Source: Bacteroidia bacterium (GTDB lineage Bacteria; Bacteroidota; Bacteroidia; JADZBD01). From it: a DNA stretch of 44,913 nt. The position numbers were made by a program, and so were the translations under genes. Position 1 is the stretch's first letter, and every line of letters starts with the position of its first letter. Below, piece after piece: positions 16,828 to 26,300 of this stretch. The stretch spans positions 1 through 44,913 of the forward strand of contig JADZBD010000011.1 in assembly GCA_020852255.1 (NCBI GenBank), in the 5' to 3' direction. Below the pieces are notes generated by a model. That model did not search any database. It had not been told where the DNA came from and worked only from the letters and a program-made list of their open reading frames with translations.

Positions 16828-18030
16828 ATGAAAAAGATCTTTACGACGATCATTTCGTTCATCACACTATCCGCTGCGGCTCAGTGGGTAAATCAGAATT
16901 CCGGCGTAACCCAGGAATTGAAAGGAGTATTCTTTGTGGATCAAACCACAGGATGGGCAGTAGGAAACCAGGGAACCCTTCGCTACACGAATAACGGCGG
17001 AACCAACTGGACTTCCCAGGTTTCGAACACCACCTGGAACCTTTGGGATATTTTTTTCGTTAATTCTCAGGTAGGTTTTGCCTGCGGAGCAAACGGAACG
17101 ATCATTAAAACCATTAATGGCGGAACCAACTGGACTACACTTACCACCGGTACTACTACCGAAATGCTCAGCATTTTCTTTCTGGATGCAATGAACGGTA
17201 TCTGCGTTGGAAGGGGAGGAAATATGATTGGCACCATCAATGGAGGAACCAGCTGGAATCCGCTGACCTCCGGCGTTACGGAAGATCTTTATCATATTCA
17301 GTTTGTGAGCGCATCGGAGGGATATATGTGCGGCGTAAACGGCGTTTTTCTTAAGTCAGTGAATGCCGGAATTACCTGGACTCCGCAAACTACTTCTACA
17401 ACCGACACCCTGCAGGCACTTCATTTCAGTGCATCCGGAAACGGCTATGTTGCGGGACAAGGAGGGCATGTTCGTTTTACTGACGGTGCCGGAACGTTTA
17501 CATCTGTCAATACACCAAATAACAAATCAATGAACGATGTTCACTTTGTTTCCAATACAAGAGGATGGGTCGTGGGAGATTCCGGAAAAATTTATACTAC
17601 ATCCAACGGCGGGACAAACTGGACACTTCAAACATCACTCACAACCCAGCGACTCAACGCCGTGCATTTTCCAAATGACACTACCGGATGGTGTGTCGGA
17701 AAGAACGGTATTATCCGCAAACTGCAATTTACAAACGTGAATCCTGGATGGTCTGAAAACAACAGCCTGAAGATTTCGGCCCGTGTGTTTCCTAACCCTA
17801 CCACCGGAACTATTCATCTGAGTTATACCATGAATGCAGCCGGAACCGTAATGGTTGCCGTTGTAGATCTGCTAGGAAAGGAAACACTGATTGTAAAGGA
17901 TCAGAAATCAGTGAGCGGGCAAAATCACCTTTACCTGGATCTGAACGAGCTGAACTTAAAGAAAGGCGCTTATTTTGTAAAAATCCGCAGTGGAAGCAGT
18001 GTTTCTTACGCGAAAGTGCTCTACCAATAA
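16828..18030 (+). CDS. Secreted YCF48/BNR-like beta-propeller protein with T9SS type A sorting domain
   Basis: 400 residues. A short signal peptide (MKKIFTTIISFITLSAAAQ) is followed by six or seven propeller blades of about 43 residues, each with 'F-x-D/N-x-x-x-G-W/F-x-x-G-x-x-G' and 'N-G-G-x-N/S-W' (for example TINGGTNWT). The C-terminal roughly 80 residues (VFPNPTTGTIHLSY to the end) are a Por-type sorting domain. YCF48 relatives assist photosystem II assembly in cyanobacteria, but in Bacteroidota such proteins are generic secreted propellers of unknown ligand. It is monocistronic, with its own promoter and a terminator at 18083-18110. Confidence 0.85.
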   Translation: MKKIFTTIISFITLSAAAQWVNQNSGVTQELKGVFFVDQTTGWAVGNQGTLRYTNNGGTNWTSQVSNTTWNLWDIFFVNSQVGFACGANGTIIKTINGGTNWTTLTTGTTTEMLSIFFLDAMNGICVGRGGNMIGTINGGTSWNPLTSGVTEDLYHIQFVSASEGYMCGVNGVFLKSVNAGITWTPQTTSTTDTLQALHFSASGNGYVAGQGGHVRFTDGAGTFTSVNTPNNKSMNDVHFVSNTRGWVVGDSGKIYTTSNGGTNWTLQTSLTTQRLNAVHFPNDTTGWCVGKNGIIRKLQFTNVNPGWSENNSLKISARVFPNPTTGTIHLSYTMNAAGTVMVAVVDLLGKETLIVKDQKSVSGQNHLYLDLNELNLKKGAYFVKIRSGSSVSYAKVLYQ

Positions 18031-18035
18031 TAGAC

Positions 18036-18079
18036 TGTCATTCTGAGCGAGTCTGCGTCAGCAGACGAGACGAAGAACC
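18036..18079. repeat. Intergenic copy of a 'GTCATTCTGAGCG' dispersed repeat
   Basis: The 44-nt stretch begins TGTCATTCTGAGCGAG and ends ACGAGACGAAGAACC. This closely resembles the 'GTCATTCTGAGCG...GAAGAA' short repeat that is scattered between genes in many bacterial genomes. Here the middle carries an inner palindrome GTCTGC-GTCA-GCAGAC. Only one copy is visible in the window, so repeat status rests on recognition, not on counting. Confidence 0.45.
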
Positions 18080-18082
18080 AAA

Positions 18083-18110
18083 GCCCCGGAAGAGTTGGAG
18101 CTTCCGGGGC
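18083..18110. terminator. Strong bidirectional terminator hairpin
   Basis: GCCCCGGAAG at 18083-18092 pairs perfectly with CTTCCGGGGC at 18101-18110 around an 8-nt loop. It lies between the convergent propeller and lipoprotein genes. No long T-tract on either side. Confidence 0.65.
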
Positions 18111-18144
18111 GAGACCAATTAACCAATTAAACCAACTATTGTTT

Positions 18145-18561
18145 TTACCGGATGAAAACGCTGGCCGCGGCCACACCGGTATTAAAATTCAGTGAAGCGG
18201 AAGTCTGGATCACGCCGTCAGAATGAATTTCCAGAACGATCTCCTTACGCTCCCCCTTCGTATTCCAGGCTTCAATGCTGACCTGGTTATTTCTGGGAAT
18301 TTCAACTTCAAATTTCTCATCCGCACGGAGAACATATTTCTCAACTACCGTCAGCATTCCGTTCTCAAATACAGTGTACCGTACAGTTAAATCCGCGCTC
18401 TCTCCGTAAACGGAGTACTTCACCAGCGCAGGAGAAGTATTTACAGGAGTTTGGGTAATACTGTTTTGCGGTGCCGGGCTGTTCTTTTCACAGGATGTGA
18501 AGCCGGCGGCAAGTACGAGAAGAACAAAAAACACAAGAATGGATACAAGAACCTTTTTCAT
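18145..18561 (-). CDS. Small predicted lipoprotein, function unknown
   Basis: 138 residues. The signal peptide ends in a lipobox-like AGFTSC, so the mature protein would start at the cysteine near residue 24. A proline/threonine-rich linker (SPAPQNSITQTPVNTS) precedes a compact beta-rich domain (LVKYSVYGESADLTVRYTV, then FEVEIPRNNQVSIEAW). This resembles small envelope lipoproteins with an immunoglobulin-like fold, for example MmpS-like proteins, but I do not assign a family. A good promoter lies at 18586-18616. Confidence 0.75.
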   Translation of the reverse strand: MKKVLVSILVFFVLLVLAAGFTSCEKNSPAPQNSITQTPVNTSPALVKYSVYGESADLTVRYTVFENGMLTVVEKYVLRADEKFEVEIPRNNQVSIEAWNTKGERKEIVLEIHSDGVIQTSASLNFNTGVAAASVFIR

Positions 18562-18585
18562 TTTTAAAGACCTTTAATTCGGGCG

Positions 18586-18616
18586 CAAAAGTAATACAAT
18601 CAGGCCCAGAAAGCAA
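18586..18616 (-). promoter_or_regulatory. Promoter of the lipoprotein gene
   Basis: On the minus strand TTG (18614-18616), 20 nt, TACTTTTG (18586-18593, perfect -7). The -33 box is CTTG rather than TTTG. The start is expected near 18580, about 20 nt before the ATG. Confidence 0.65.
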
Positions 18617-18672
18617 GATTCGTCGATAAAATAACAGCTTTTATCGAATAAATTTAAATACTTGTCTGATTT

Positions 18673-18888
18673 TCAATGTAATGGGCTCAGCGCACGGATT
18701 CCTCCGTAATACCCCGTCTTTCTTTTACGGCGTTCCGCCCTTTTCCATTTTTTCTTGTGTGCCTTGTTCTTCTTCTTCAGCAATTTGCTTGTTTCCTTGC
18801 TGCTTTCGGTGGGACGGAGCTTGTTTGGCCCGCCGCAGGAGAGCAGCAGGAACGAGAACAATCCGATACACAGCACTGTGAGACGCAT
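18673..18888 (-). CDS. Very small basic lipoprotein
   Basis: 71 residues. The lipobox LLLSC ends a short signal peptide (MRLTVLCIGLFSFLLLSC). The mature part is about 54 residues and strongly basic (KLLKKKNKAHKKKWKRAERR). This layout recurs in Bacteroidota but the role is unknown; the positive tail could bind lipopolysaccharide, peptidoglycan or nucleic acid. It is divergent from the acyl-CoA ligase gene. The call rests on the clean lipobox and start position. Confidence 0.6.
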   Translation of the reverse strand: MRLTVLCIGLFSFLLLSCGGPNKLRPTESSKETSKLLKKKNKAHKKKWKRAERRKRKTGYYGGIRALSPLH

Positions 18889-18907
18889 GGTGCCGAAAAA
18901 TAAGTAC

Positions 18908-18915
18908 TACTTTTA
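18908..18915 (+). promoter_or_regulatory. Putative -7 box of the acyl-CoA ligase operon
   Basis: TACTTTTA, one mismatch from TAnnTTTG, lies 35 nt before ATG 18951. No -33 TTTG seen. Confidence 0.3.
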
Positions 18916-18950
18916 TACGGTGAATATCACTTAAGGGTAATAATATTAAC

Positions 18951-20723
18951 ATGCCTTCCATGCAACCTTCCCGGGTTTTTGATCTTTTAAAGCGTTTACA
19001 GGAAAAGTTTCCGAAAGAAGACGCGCTTGCTGCAAAAGAAAACGGAGCCTGGAGAAAATGGTCTACCACTGAATTTACGGAAACGGTGGATCATCTGGCT
19101 TCCGGACTCTTGCTGGCCGGATTGGGCAAGGGAGACCGGATCGGGATTATCTCCAACAACCGTCCGGAATGGAATATTGCAGATTACGCCACGCAGCGGA
19201 TTGCCGCAGTTTCCGTTCCCATTTATCCCACCATTTCCGAGACCGACCTGGCTTTTATTCTTAAGGACGCGGAAGTGAAACTGATCTTCGTTTCGTCGGA
19301 AGATCTTTACCAAAAAGTGAAGAGTGTGGCCACTGTGGCTGCACCGCAGATGTCTGTTTACTGCTTCAATACCATTCCCGGATCCTTGCACTGGACCGAG
19401 CTTACCGCCTCCGGAAAGTCGCACCCCCAGAAGGATAAGATCGAAGCCCTTTCCGCAGCCGTAAACAGCAATGATCTTTTTACGATTCTTTATACTTCCG
19501 GCACCACCGGTGTCCCCAAGGGTGTGATGCTCTCCCACGCCAACCTGCTCAGCAACTGCATGGCCACAGAAAGTCTTGCGCCGTTCCGTTCGGACTGGCG
19601 GGCACTCTCTTTCCTGCCGCTCAATCACGTATACGAACGCATGCTGAATACCTTATATATATACCTCGGCATCTCGATCTATTACGCTGAATCCCTGGAA
19701 ACCATTGGCGAGAACCTGAAAGAAGTGAAGCCACAGATATTTGTTACCGTACCCAGGCTGCTGGAAAAGGTGTATGATAAAATTGTTGCCAAGGGCGCTG
19801 AACTAAGCGGTGTTAAAAAGAAACTATTCTTCTGGGCACTGAACCTCGGCCTGCAATTTGAGCTGGAAGGTAAGAGCGCATGGTATTCCATGCAGCTTTC
19901 CCTCGCCAATAAACTGATTTTTTCAAAATGGAGGGAGGCACTGGGAGGCAATATTGTAGCCGTATGTTCAGGAGGTGCCGCCCTGCAGCCCCGACTCGCC
20001 CGTGTTTTCAATGCGGCACAGATCAAGGTTTTGGAAGGATACGGACTTACTGAAACCTCTCCGGTTGTAGCCGTGAATACATTTTGGCCGGGAGGAATGA
20101 AATTCGGTACCGTAGGACCTGTTATAGAAAAAGTAGAAGTGAAACTCGCCGATGACGGAGAGATCCTTGTCAAAGGACCCAACGTAATGCTGGGATACTA
20201 TAAACGGCCCGACCTTACCGCAGAAGTGATGGATACAAACGGGTATTTCCGCACCGGTGATATCGGCACTTTCATCGACGGAAAATTCCTTAAAATTACT
20301 GACCGTAAAAAGGAAATCTTTAAAACTTCAGGCGGCAAATACATTGCCCCGCTTGCCATTGAGAACAAGCTGAAAGAATCGCCATTTATAGAACAAGCCA
20401 TGGTGATTGGGGAAGGGCAGAAATTCCCCTCGGCTTTCATTACACCCACCTTTGCCGCCCTGGAATCCTGGGCTCAGAAAAAAGGCATTAATATAAATGA
20501 CCGTTTAGTGCTGGTGGAACATCCTGAAGTAAAAGCCCTGTTCCGCCAGGAGGTGGAAAAAGCGAATACGCACCTTGCCCAGTACGAAAAGATTAAGCGG
20601 GAAGCCGTGCTGCCCGCAGAATGGTCTGTGAACGGTGGAGAACTCACCCCGAAACTCTCCCTGAAAAGAAAAGTGATCTTAGAAAAAAACAAGTCGGTGT
20701 ACGACCGCATTTACGCAGAGTAA
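18951..20723 (+). CDS. Long-chain fatty acid-CoA ligase (AMP-binding)
   Basis: Activates fatty acids to acyl-CoA through an acyl-adenylate, using ATP. 590 residues, typical of the bacterial FAA1-like long-chain group. The phosphate loop YTSGTTGVPKGVMLS lies near residue 180, the adenylate motif EGYGLTETSPVV near 363, the acyl-CoA ligase signature with YFRTGDIG near 430, and DRKKEIFKTSGGKYIAP (hinge and catalytic-lysine region) near 451. No signal peptide; cytosolic or peripheral membrane. Three nucleotides separate it from the FadN-type gene, so the pair forms a beta-oxidation operon. Confidence 0.92.
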   Translation: MPSMQPSRVFDLLKRLQEKFPKEDALAAKENGAWRKWSTTEFTETVDHLASGLLLAGLGKGDRIGIISNNRPEWNIADYATQRIAAVSVPIYPTISETDLAFILKDAEVKLIFVSSEDLYQKVKSVATVAAPQMSVYCFNTIPGSLHWTELTASGKSHPQKDKIEALSAAVNSNDLFTILYTSGTTGVPKGVMLSHANLLSNCMATESLAPFRSDWRALSFLPLNHVYERMLNTLYIYLGISIYYAESLETIGENLKEVKPQIFVTVPRLLEKVYDKIVAKGAELSGVKKKLFFWALNLGLQFELEGKSAWYSMQLSLANKLIFSKWREALGGNIVAVCSGGAALQPRLARVFNAAQIKVLEGYGLTETSPVVAVNTFWPGGMKFGTVGPVIEKVEVKLADDGEILVKGPNVMLGYYKRPDLTAEVMDTNGYFRTGDIGTFIDGKFLKITDRKKEIFKTSGGKYIAPLAIENKLKESPFIEQAMVIGEGQKFPSAFITPTFAALESWAQKKGININDRLVLVEHPEVKALFRQEVEKANTHLAQYEKIKREAVLPAEWSVNGGELTPKLSLKRKVILEKNKSVYDRIYAE

Positions 20724-20726
20724 ACG

Positions 20727-23102
20727 ATGACCCGAAATATCAGGAAAGTAGCCGTGCTGGGAAGCGGCGTGATGGGTTCCCAGATTGCATGTCATTTTGC
20801 AAATACGGGAGTTGAAGTCCTTCTTCTGGACATTCCTGCACCCGGATCTGCTCCGGATAACCTATCTGCAAGAAACAAAATAGTAAACGAAGCGCTGGCC
20901 AACGCGCTCAAAATGTCACCCTCCCCGATTTACCGGAATGCATTCGCCGGCCGAATTCAAACGGGCAACCTTGAAGATGATTTTGCACGCATCAGCAATT
21001 GCGACTGGATCATCGAGGTGGTGGTAGAGCGGCTCGATATAAAAAAACAAGTATTTGAAAAAGTAGAAGCCCATCGCCGTCCGGGCAGCCTGGTTACCTC
21101 CAATACCTCCGGCATCCCGATTCAGCTTATGACCGAAGGCCGTAGCGATGACTTCAGGAAAAATTTCTGCGGAACACATTTTTTCAATCCTCCCCGCTAT
21201 CTGCGCCTTCTCGAAATCATTCCCACCTCTTTTACCGACAAAGAGGTGATTTCCTTTCTGATGGAATATGGAGAACTGCACCTCGGTAAAACCACTGTAC
21301 TCTGCAAAGACACACCGGCCTTTATTGCTAACCGGGTGGGAGTATACAGCATCATGTCGCTCTTTCATACGGTGGAGCAAATGGGTCTAACCATTGAAGA
21401 AGTAGACAAACTGACCGGACCGGTGCTGGGCCGGCCCAAATCCGCCACCTTCCGCACGTGTGATGTGGTAGGTCTGGACACCCTGGTTCATGTGGCGAAC
21501 GGCCTTGAAAAAAATCTTCCGGACGACGAGGCGCGCGCCTTGTTCACCCTTCCCGGTTTCATTCGCAAAATGACGGAGAATAACATGCTGGGTGCTAAAA
21601 CCGGTAAAGGTTTTTACTACAAACCAAAAGGAGCCTCCAAAGATGAAATACAGGTACTGGATCTTTCCAAAGGAGGTTACCGGGCCCGGCAGAAAGTAAA
21701 ATTTGCCACACTGGAAGCCGCAAAACCCGTAGAGGATCTGCGGCAGCGCATGAAGATTCTGATCAGCGGAAAAGACAAAGCAGGCGATTTTTACCGGCCC
21801 AGTTTTGCCGGTTTATTCTCCTATGTATCACATCGCATACCCGAAATCGCCGACGAGATTTACAAGATCGATGATGCTATGCGATCGGGCTTTGGCTGGG
21901 AACTGGGACCATTTGAATGCTGGGATGTTTTCGGCGTGAAGGAAACAGTAGAGATGATGAAAGCCAACAACGTGAAAGTAGCCCCGTGGATAGATTCAAT
22001 GCTCGCCGGCGGAAATTCATCCTTCTACCGCCTGCACAACGGAAGAAAAGAATTCTATGACCCTTCGGTAAAAACATATCAACCCATCCCCGGAACGGAA
22101 GATTTCCTCTTCCTCGACATCCTTCGCGGAGAAAAAACGGTATGGAAAAATGCCGGAGTTACCCTTACCGATACCGGCGACGGAATACTCAACCTTGAAT
22201 TTCATACCAAGATGAATTCCATCGGCGGCGAGATCATCCAGGGCATCAACACCGCCATTGAAAAAGCTGAAAAAGAATTCAGCGGACTGGTCATATCCAA
22301 CGAAGGACAAAATTTCTCGGCAGGCGCTAATGTTGGAATGATCTTCATGTTCGCCGTGGAACAGGAGTGGGACGAACTGAATCTGGCCATCCGGATGTTT
22401 CAGAATACCATGATGCGTATACGTTACTCTTCCGTTCCTGTGGTGGTGGCTCCGCATAATCTCGCGCTTGGCGGTGCCTGCGAAATGAGTATGCATTCGG
22501 ATCGTGTGGTAGCGCATGCAGAATGTTATATGGGTCTCGTGGAATTCGGCGTAGGATTAATTCCCGGCGGTGGGGGAACCAAAGAGTTCGCCCTGCGTCT
22601 TTCAGATGAAATCCGCGATGGGGATGTAGAACTCAATGCCTTCCGGAACCGCTTTCTCACCATCGGACAGGCCAGGGTGGGAACCTCTGCCTACGAGGCT
22701 TTTGACCTCGGATACCTTCGCAACGGAAATGATCTGGTAGTAGTATCCCGTCAGCGCTTACTCACTGAAGCAAAAAAGCAATGCAAAATGCTTGCGGATG
22801 CCGGTTATACACAACCCCAGCCTCGAAAAGACATACGGGTGCTTGGAAAACAAGGACTGGGTTTGGCCTATCTCGGTGCCAACTCCATGCTGCACGGCCA
22901 TTATATCTCAGAACACGACGTCAAAATTTCCCAAAAGCTGGCCTGGGTACTCTGCGGCGGCGATCTCTCGGCACCAACCAAAGTGAGCGAACAATACCTC
23001 CTGGACCTCGAACGCGAAGCCTTCCTTTCTCTTTGCGGAGAACGAAAAACCCTTGAACGAATCCAAAGTATTCTGACCGGAGGGAAGGTGCTCCGGAACT
23101 AG
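20727..23102 (+). CDS. fadN: 3-hydroxyacyl-CoA dehydrogenase / enoyl-CoA hydratase fusion, FadN-type
   Basis: 791 residues; the length and order match Bacillus FadN: an NAD-binding dehydrogenase domain first and a crotonase domain last, the reverse of E. coli FadB. The NAD motif is VLGSGVMGSQIA at the N-terminus, the dehydrogenase dimer domain contains DTPAFIANRVGVY, and the hydratase domain (about 480-680) shows SAGANVGMI for the oxyanion hole and LGGACEMSMHSDR, GLVEFGVGLIPGGGGTKE. It catalyses hydration of enoyl-CoA and oxidation of the 3-hydroxy product. The thiolase and acyl-CoA dehydrogenase that usually follow in Bacteroidota are not present. Ends with TAG, so amber is a normal stop in this genome. 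Confidence 0.92.
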   Translation: MTRNIRKVAVLGSGVMGSQIACHFANTGVEVLLLDIPAPGSAPDNLSARNKIVNEALANALKMSPSPIYRNAFAGRIQTGNLEDDFARISNCDWIIEVVVERLDIKKQVFEKVEAHRRPGSLVTSNTSGIPIQLMTEGRSDDFRKNFCGTHFFNPPRYLRLLEIIPTSFTDKEVISFLMEYGELHLGKTTVLCKDTPAFIANRVGVYSIMSLFHTVEQMGLTIEEVDKLTGPVLGRPKSATFRTCDVVGLDTLVHVANGLEKNLPDDEARALFTLPGFIRKMTENNMLGAKTGKGFYYKPKGASKDEIQVLDLSKGGYRARQKVKFATLEAAKPVEDLRQRMKILISGKDKAGDFYRPSFAGLFSYVSHRIPEIADEIYKIDDAMRSGFGWELGPFECWDVFGVKETVEMMKANNVKVAPWIDSMLAGGNSSFYRLHNGRKEFYDPSVKTYQPIPGTEDFLFLDILRGEKTVWKNAGVTLTDTGDGILNLEFHTKMNSIGGEIIQGINTAIEKAEKEFSGLVISNEGQNFSAGANVGMIFMFAVEQEWDELNLAIRMFQNTMMRIRYSSVPVVVAPHNLALGGACEMSMHSDRVVAHAECYMGLVEFGVGLIPGGGGTKEFALRLSDEIRDGDVELNAFRNRFLTIGQARVGTSAYEAFDLGYLRNGNDLVVVSRQRLLTEAKKQCKMLADAGYTQPQPRKDIRVLGKQGLGLAYLGANSMLHGHYISEHDVKISQKLAWVLCGGDLSAPTKVSEQYLLDLEREAFLSLCGERKTLERIQSILTGGKVLRN

Positions 23103-23148
23103 ACGAAAAAGCCTCATCCCCGGTCAAAGCCGGGTTATTCACCGACCT

Positions 23149-23172
23149 GTTGAAAAACCTGCGTTTTTTAAC
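23149..23172 (+). terminator. Possible terminator after the fatty-acid operon
   Basis: GTTGAAAAAC at 23149-23158 pairs with GTTTTTTAAC at 23163-23172 (one G-T pair) around a CTGC loop. A second weaker CCCGG/CCGGG stem lies just before it (23119-23134). The T-run falls inside the stem, so termination strength is uncertain. Confidence 0.4.
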
Positions 23173-23232
23173 CGACTGATAATCTGTGATTTATATCAAT
23201 CTTCGAATTAAGGTGCATCCTTTTTGACTCGT

Positions 23233-23245
23233 TGATTGTCAATCA
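23233..23245. promoter_or_regulatory. 13-bp perfect palindrome upstream of the adhesin operon
   Basis: TGATTGTCAATCA is an odd perfect palindrome about 40 nt before a -7-like box and 88 nt before the first adhesin start. It is the right size for a dimeric regulator site, but a single copy of this size can arise by chance in AT-rich DNA. Confidence 0.25.
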
Positions 23246-23285
23246 GATAGTAGGAAGATCATTATTTAAAAACAGCAGATTTTCG

Positions 23286-23293
23286 TACATTTA
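23286..23293 (+). promoter_or_regulatory. Putative -7 box of the adhesin operon
   Basis: TACATTTA (one mismatch) lies 39 nt before ATG 23333. The -33 region is AT-rich (TTAT/TTTA) without a clear TTTG. Confidence 0.3.
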
Positions 23294-23332
23294 AAGGTTG
23301 ATTCGTTCATCATTTTTAGAACCATAAGCCCC

Positions 23333-26300
23333 ATGGTCGAAGTTATAACGGCATTGCGTAAAGGAGCGGTGATTTCGCTCACACTGCTCTATGTCTTTTC
23401 CGGTGTACGTGCACAAAATAAATCCGGAAACTGGAGTGTATCCAAACCATTCCGTCAATCTGCCTTTATTGAGAATAAGGATCAGTTCCGGGGACAGAAC
23501 GGGCTTCCTGAAGTTCCGGTGCAGTTTGGAATTTCTAATGATGGAGTAGACATTTTCCTCAGCAAGAACGGAATTACCTACCGGCATTTTGAAAAAGTTT
23601 CAAAAGATTATTCAGGAACTCCTACCGGAAAGCGGTTGAAGGGACAAACCAAATGGGAAGCCGTTCCGCATTATGTTCATGTTCGTTTCGCCGGAGCTAA
23701 TCCCAATTGCATTGCCACTCCCGAACAAGCCCTTGCATGGTATTACACTTACTCGCATCCTGACGATGACAACAAGGGGCTGAAGTGCAGCGCCTTCAAA
23801 AAAGTGATTTACAAAAATCTTTATCCCGGCATTGACATAGAATACACTGTACACGAACAGGGGGGAATAAAATATTCCTTCATTGTTCATCCCGGCGCAG
23901 ATCCTTCCGTTATCCGCCTGGAATATTCCGGCGAAGTTGATCAATTGGAACTGGAGAATGGAAACCTGCTGATCCGTTCAGCCGGGGTGGGAAACATTAC
24001 GGACCATCAACCGGTTTCCTTCATGCAGTCGGGAAACACTCCCGTGAGTTCCTCTTACGTATTGTCAGGAAATTCCATCACTTTTAAGCTGGGAAAATAC
24101 AACACAGCCGGAACACTGATCATTGACCCCTGGACGTCTCCCACCGCTTTTACCGGTTTTCAGGGCGCTTATGAAGTGGATTATGATCAGAACGGAAATC
24201 AATGGGTTTATGGCGGTGCTTACCCCTGGCAGGTAATCAAATACAACAACGCCGGCGTTCAGCAATGGGTTTTCACCTGCAATGCCTTCAACCCTACCTG
24301 GAGTTATTATTTCGGTGACTTCTGCGTTGATCCTGTAAGCGGAAGTGCCTACATGGTAGAGTCCATCAACACAGGAATCGGAGGAGAAATCATCAAGATC
24401 AACACCAACGGAATACTGGTGATCGTATTCCCCGGGAATGTGATGCTGGAAGAAATGTGGAGAATAGCTTACAATGGCTGTACGGACAAGCTGGTGATCG
24501 CCGGAGGCGGAGTTTCACAAACCAACCAGGCCTGCCTGATCGACACTTCGCTCACCTCCGGATTCGCAGCGTTTAATGTATGCAGTACGAATGAGATTGC
24601 CCATGACATGTGTTACCTGGCACTGGATAATGCCAACCAGGCCTATATGCACACCACCAACTGGGGCAACCCGGCACTGAATAACCGGTTGCTAAAAATG
24701 CCGGCCAATACACTTACTCCCACCACCTGGATGGTTGCAACCAACTACACTTATCAGGAAGGAGGGAACCTGACCTATATCAACGGAGGTGGTTCTCAGT
24801 CGAATGGTCACAACGGAATTGCGGTAAGTCCGAACTTTATTTACACCTGCGACGGCGCCGATCTTAAAAAATGGGATAAAACCACCGGCGCGCTTATCCT
24901 CTCTGTGAATATTGCACCTACTCCCAGAACATGCGGAGGAATGGCCGTTGACAATTGTGATAATATTTTTATCGGCGTTCAGAATAATATCCGTGTGTAC
25001 GATGTGAATCTCACCCTCCAGCAAACCATTCCCGCAACCGCTGTTGTTTACGATGTTCGCCTGAACGGCAGCCTCATCCACGTTTCCGGAAACAACTTCG
25101 CGCAAACAATTACCAATCCCATCACCTGTAACCAAAGTCTGAACCTGACGGTAACATCCACCGGCTCGTCCTGTTCATCCAACTCGGGAACCGCTACTGT
25201 TGTTGTTACCGGTGGATCCGGGCCCTATTCCTACGTGTGGAATCCGGGAGGGCAAACCACGGCAACAGCAACAGGACTTTCTTCCGGAACCTACACAGTT
25301 ACCGTTACGGATGCATCCTGCATTGCACTTGTTCAAACAGCCACTGTAACCGTTACCAACTCCGGTGGTCTTACCGTAACAACGCAGCAAAATAATCTTG
25401 CATGCGCCAGCAGCACCAATGGGAGCGCTACTGTAACCGTTACCGGCGGTCAGTCGCCTTACACCTATGCATGGAATCCCTCCGGGCAAACAACCGCAAC
25501 CGCAACGGGACTTGGTCCGGGAACCTACACCTGTACCATCACGGACGCATCCGGCTGTACCGTAACACAAACATTCACGATTACTGCACCTCCGGCTCTG
25601 GCCAATACCACTGCCACCACACCGGCTAACTGTGGCAGCAATAACGGAAGCGCCTCGGTAACTGCCAGCGGCGGAACGGGACCTTATACTTATGCCTGGT
25701 CTAGTGGCGGAACTGCGGCAACGGAAACCGGACTATCTGCCGGAACATACACCGTAACCGTAACCGATGCCAACGGATGTACCATGACAGCAACTGTTAC
25801 GGTAACGAGTTTGGGCGGTGGTCCAACGGTAGCGATAGCCTCTCAAACCAATCCTTCCTGTTCTAATTCCTCAAACGGAACAGCAACAGTGAACGTTACA
25901 ACGGGGAACGCTCCCTATACCTATGCTTGGTCTCCCGGCGGAGGAACAGCTGCCACCGGAACAGGGCTCGCTGCAGGAACCTATACTGTTACAGTTACGG
26001 ATGCCAACGGATGTATAGCCACTATTACTGTAACTGTTACCGCACCTCCACCTGTAACTGCTACCACATCAAATGTACCTGCCAATTGCAATTCAAGTGA
26101 CGGAAGCGCCAGTGTAACCGCAGGCGGTGGAACAGGGCCTTACACCTACTCCTGGTCAAGTGGCGGAACCGGCAGCACCGAAACCGGACTTGCTTCCGGA
26201 ACATACACCGTAACTATTACTGATGCGAATGGCTGTACACTGACCGCCACCGCCAACGTACCCGTTCTAAATGGTCCTACTGCCATTGCCAGCGGGAACA

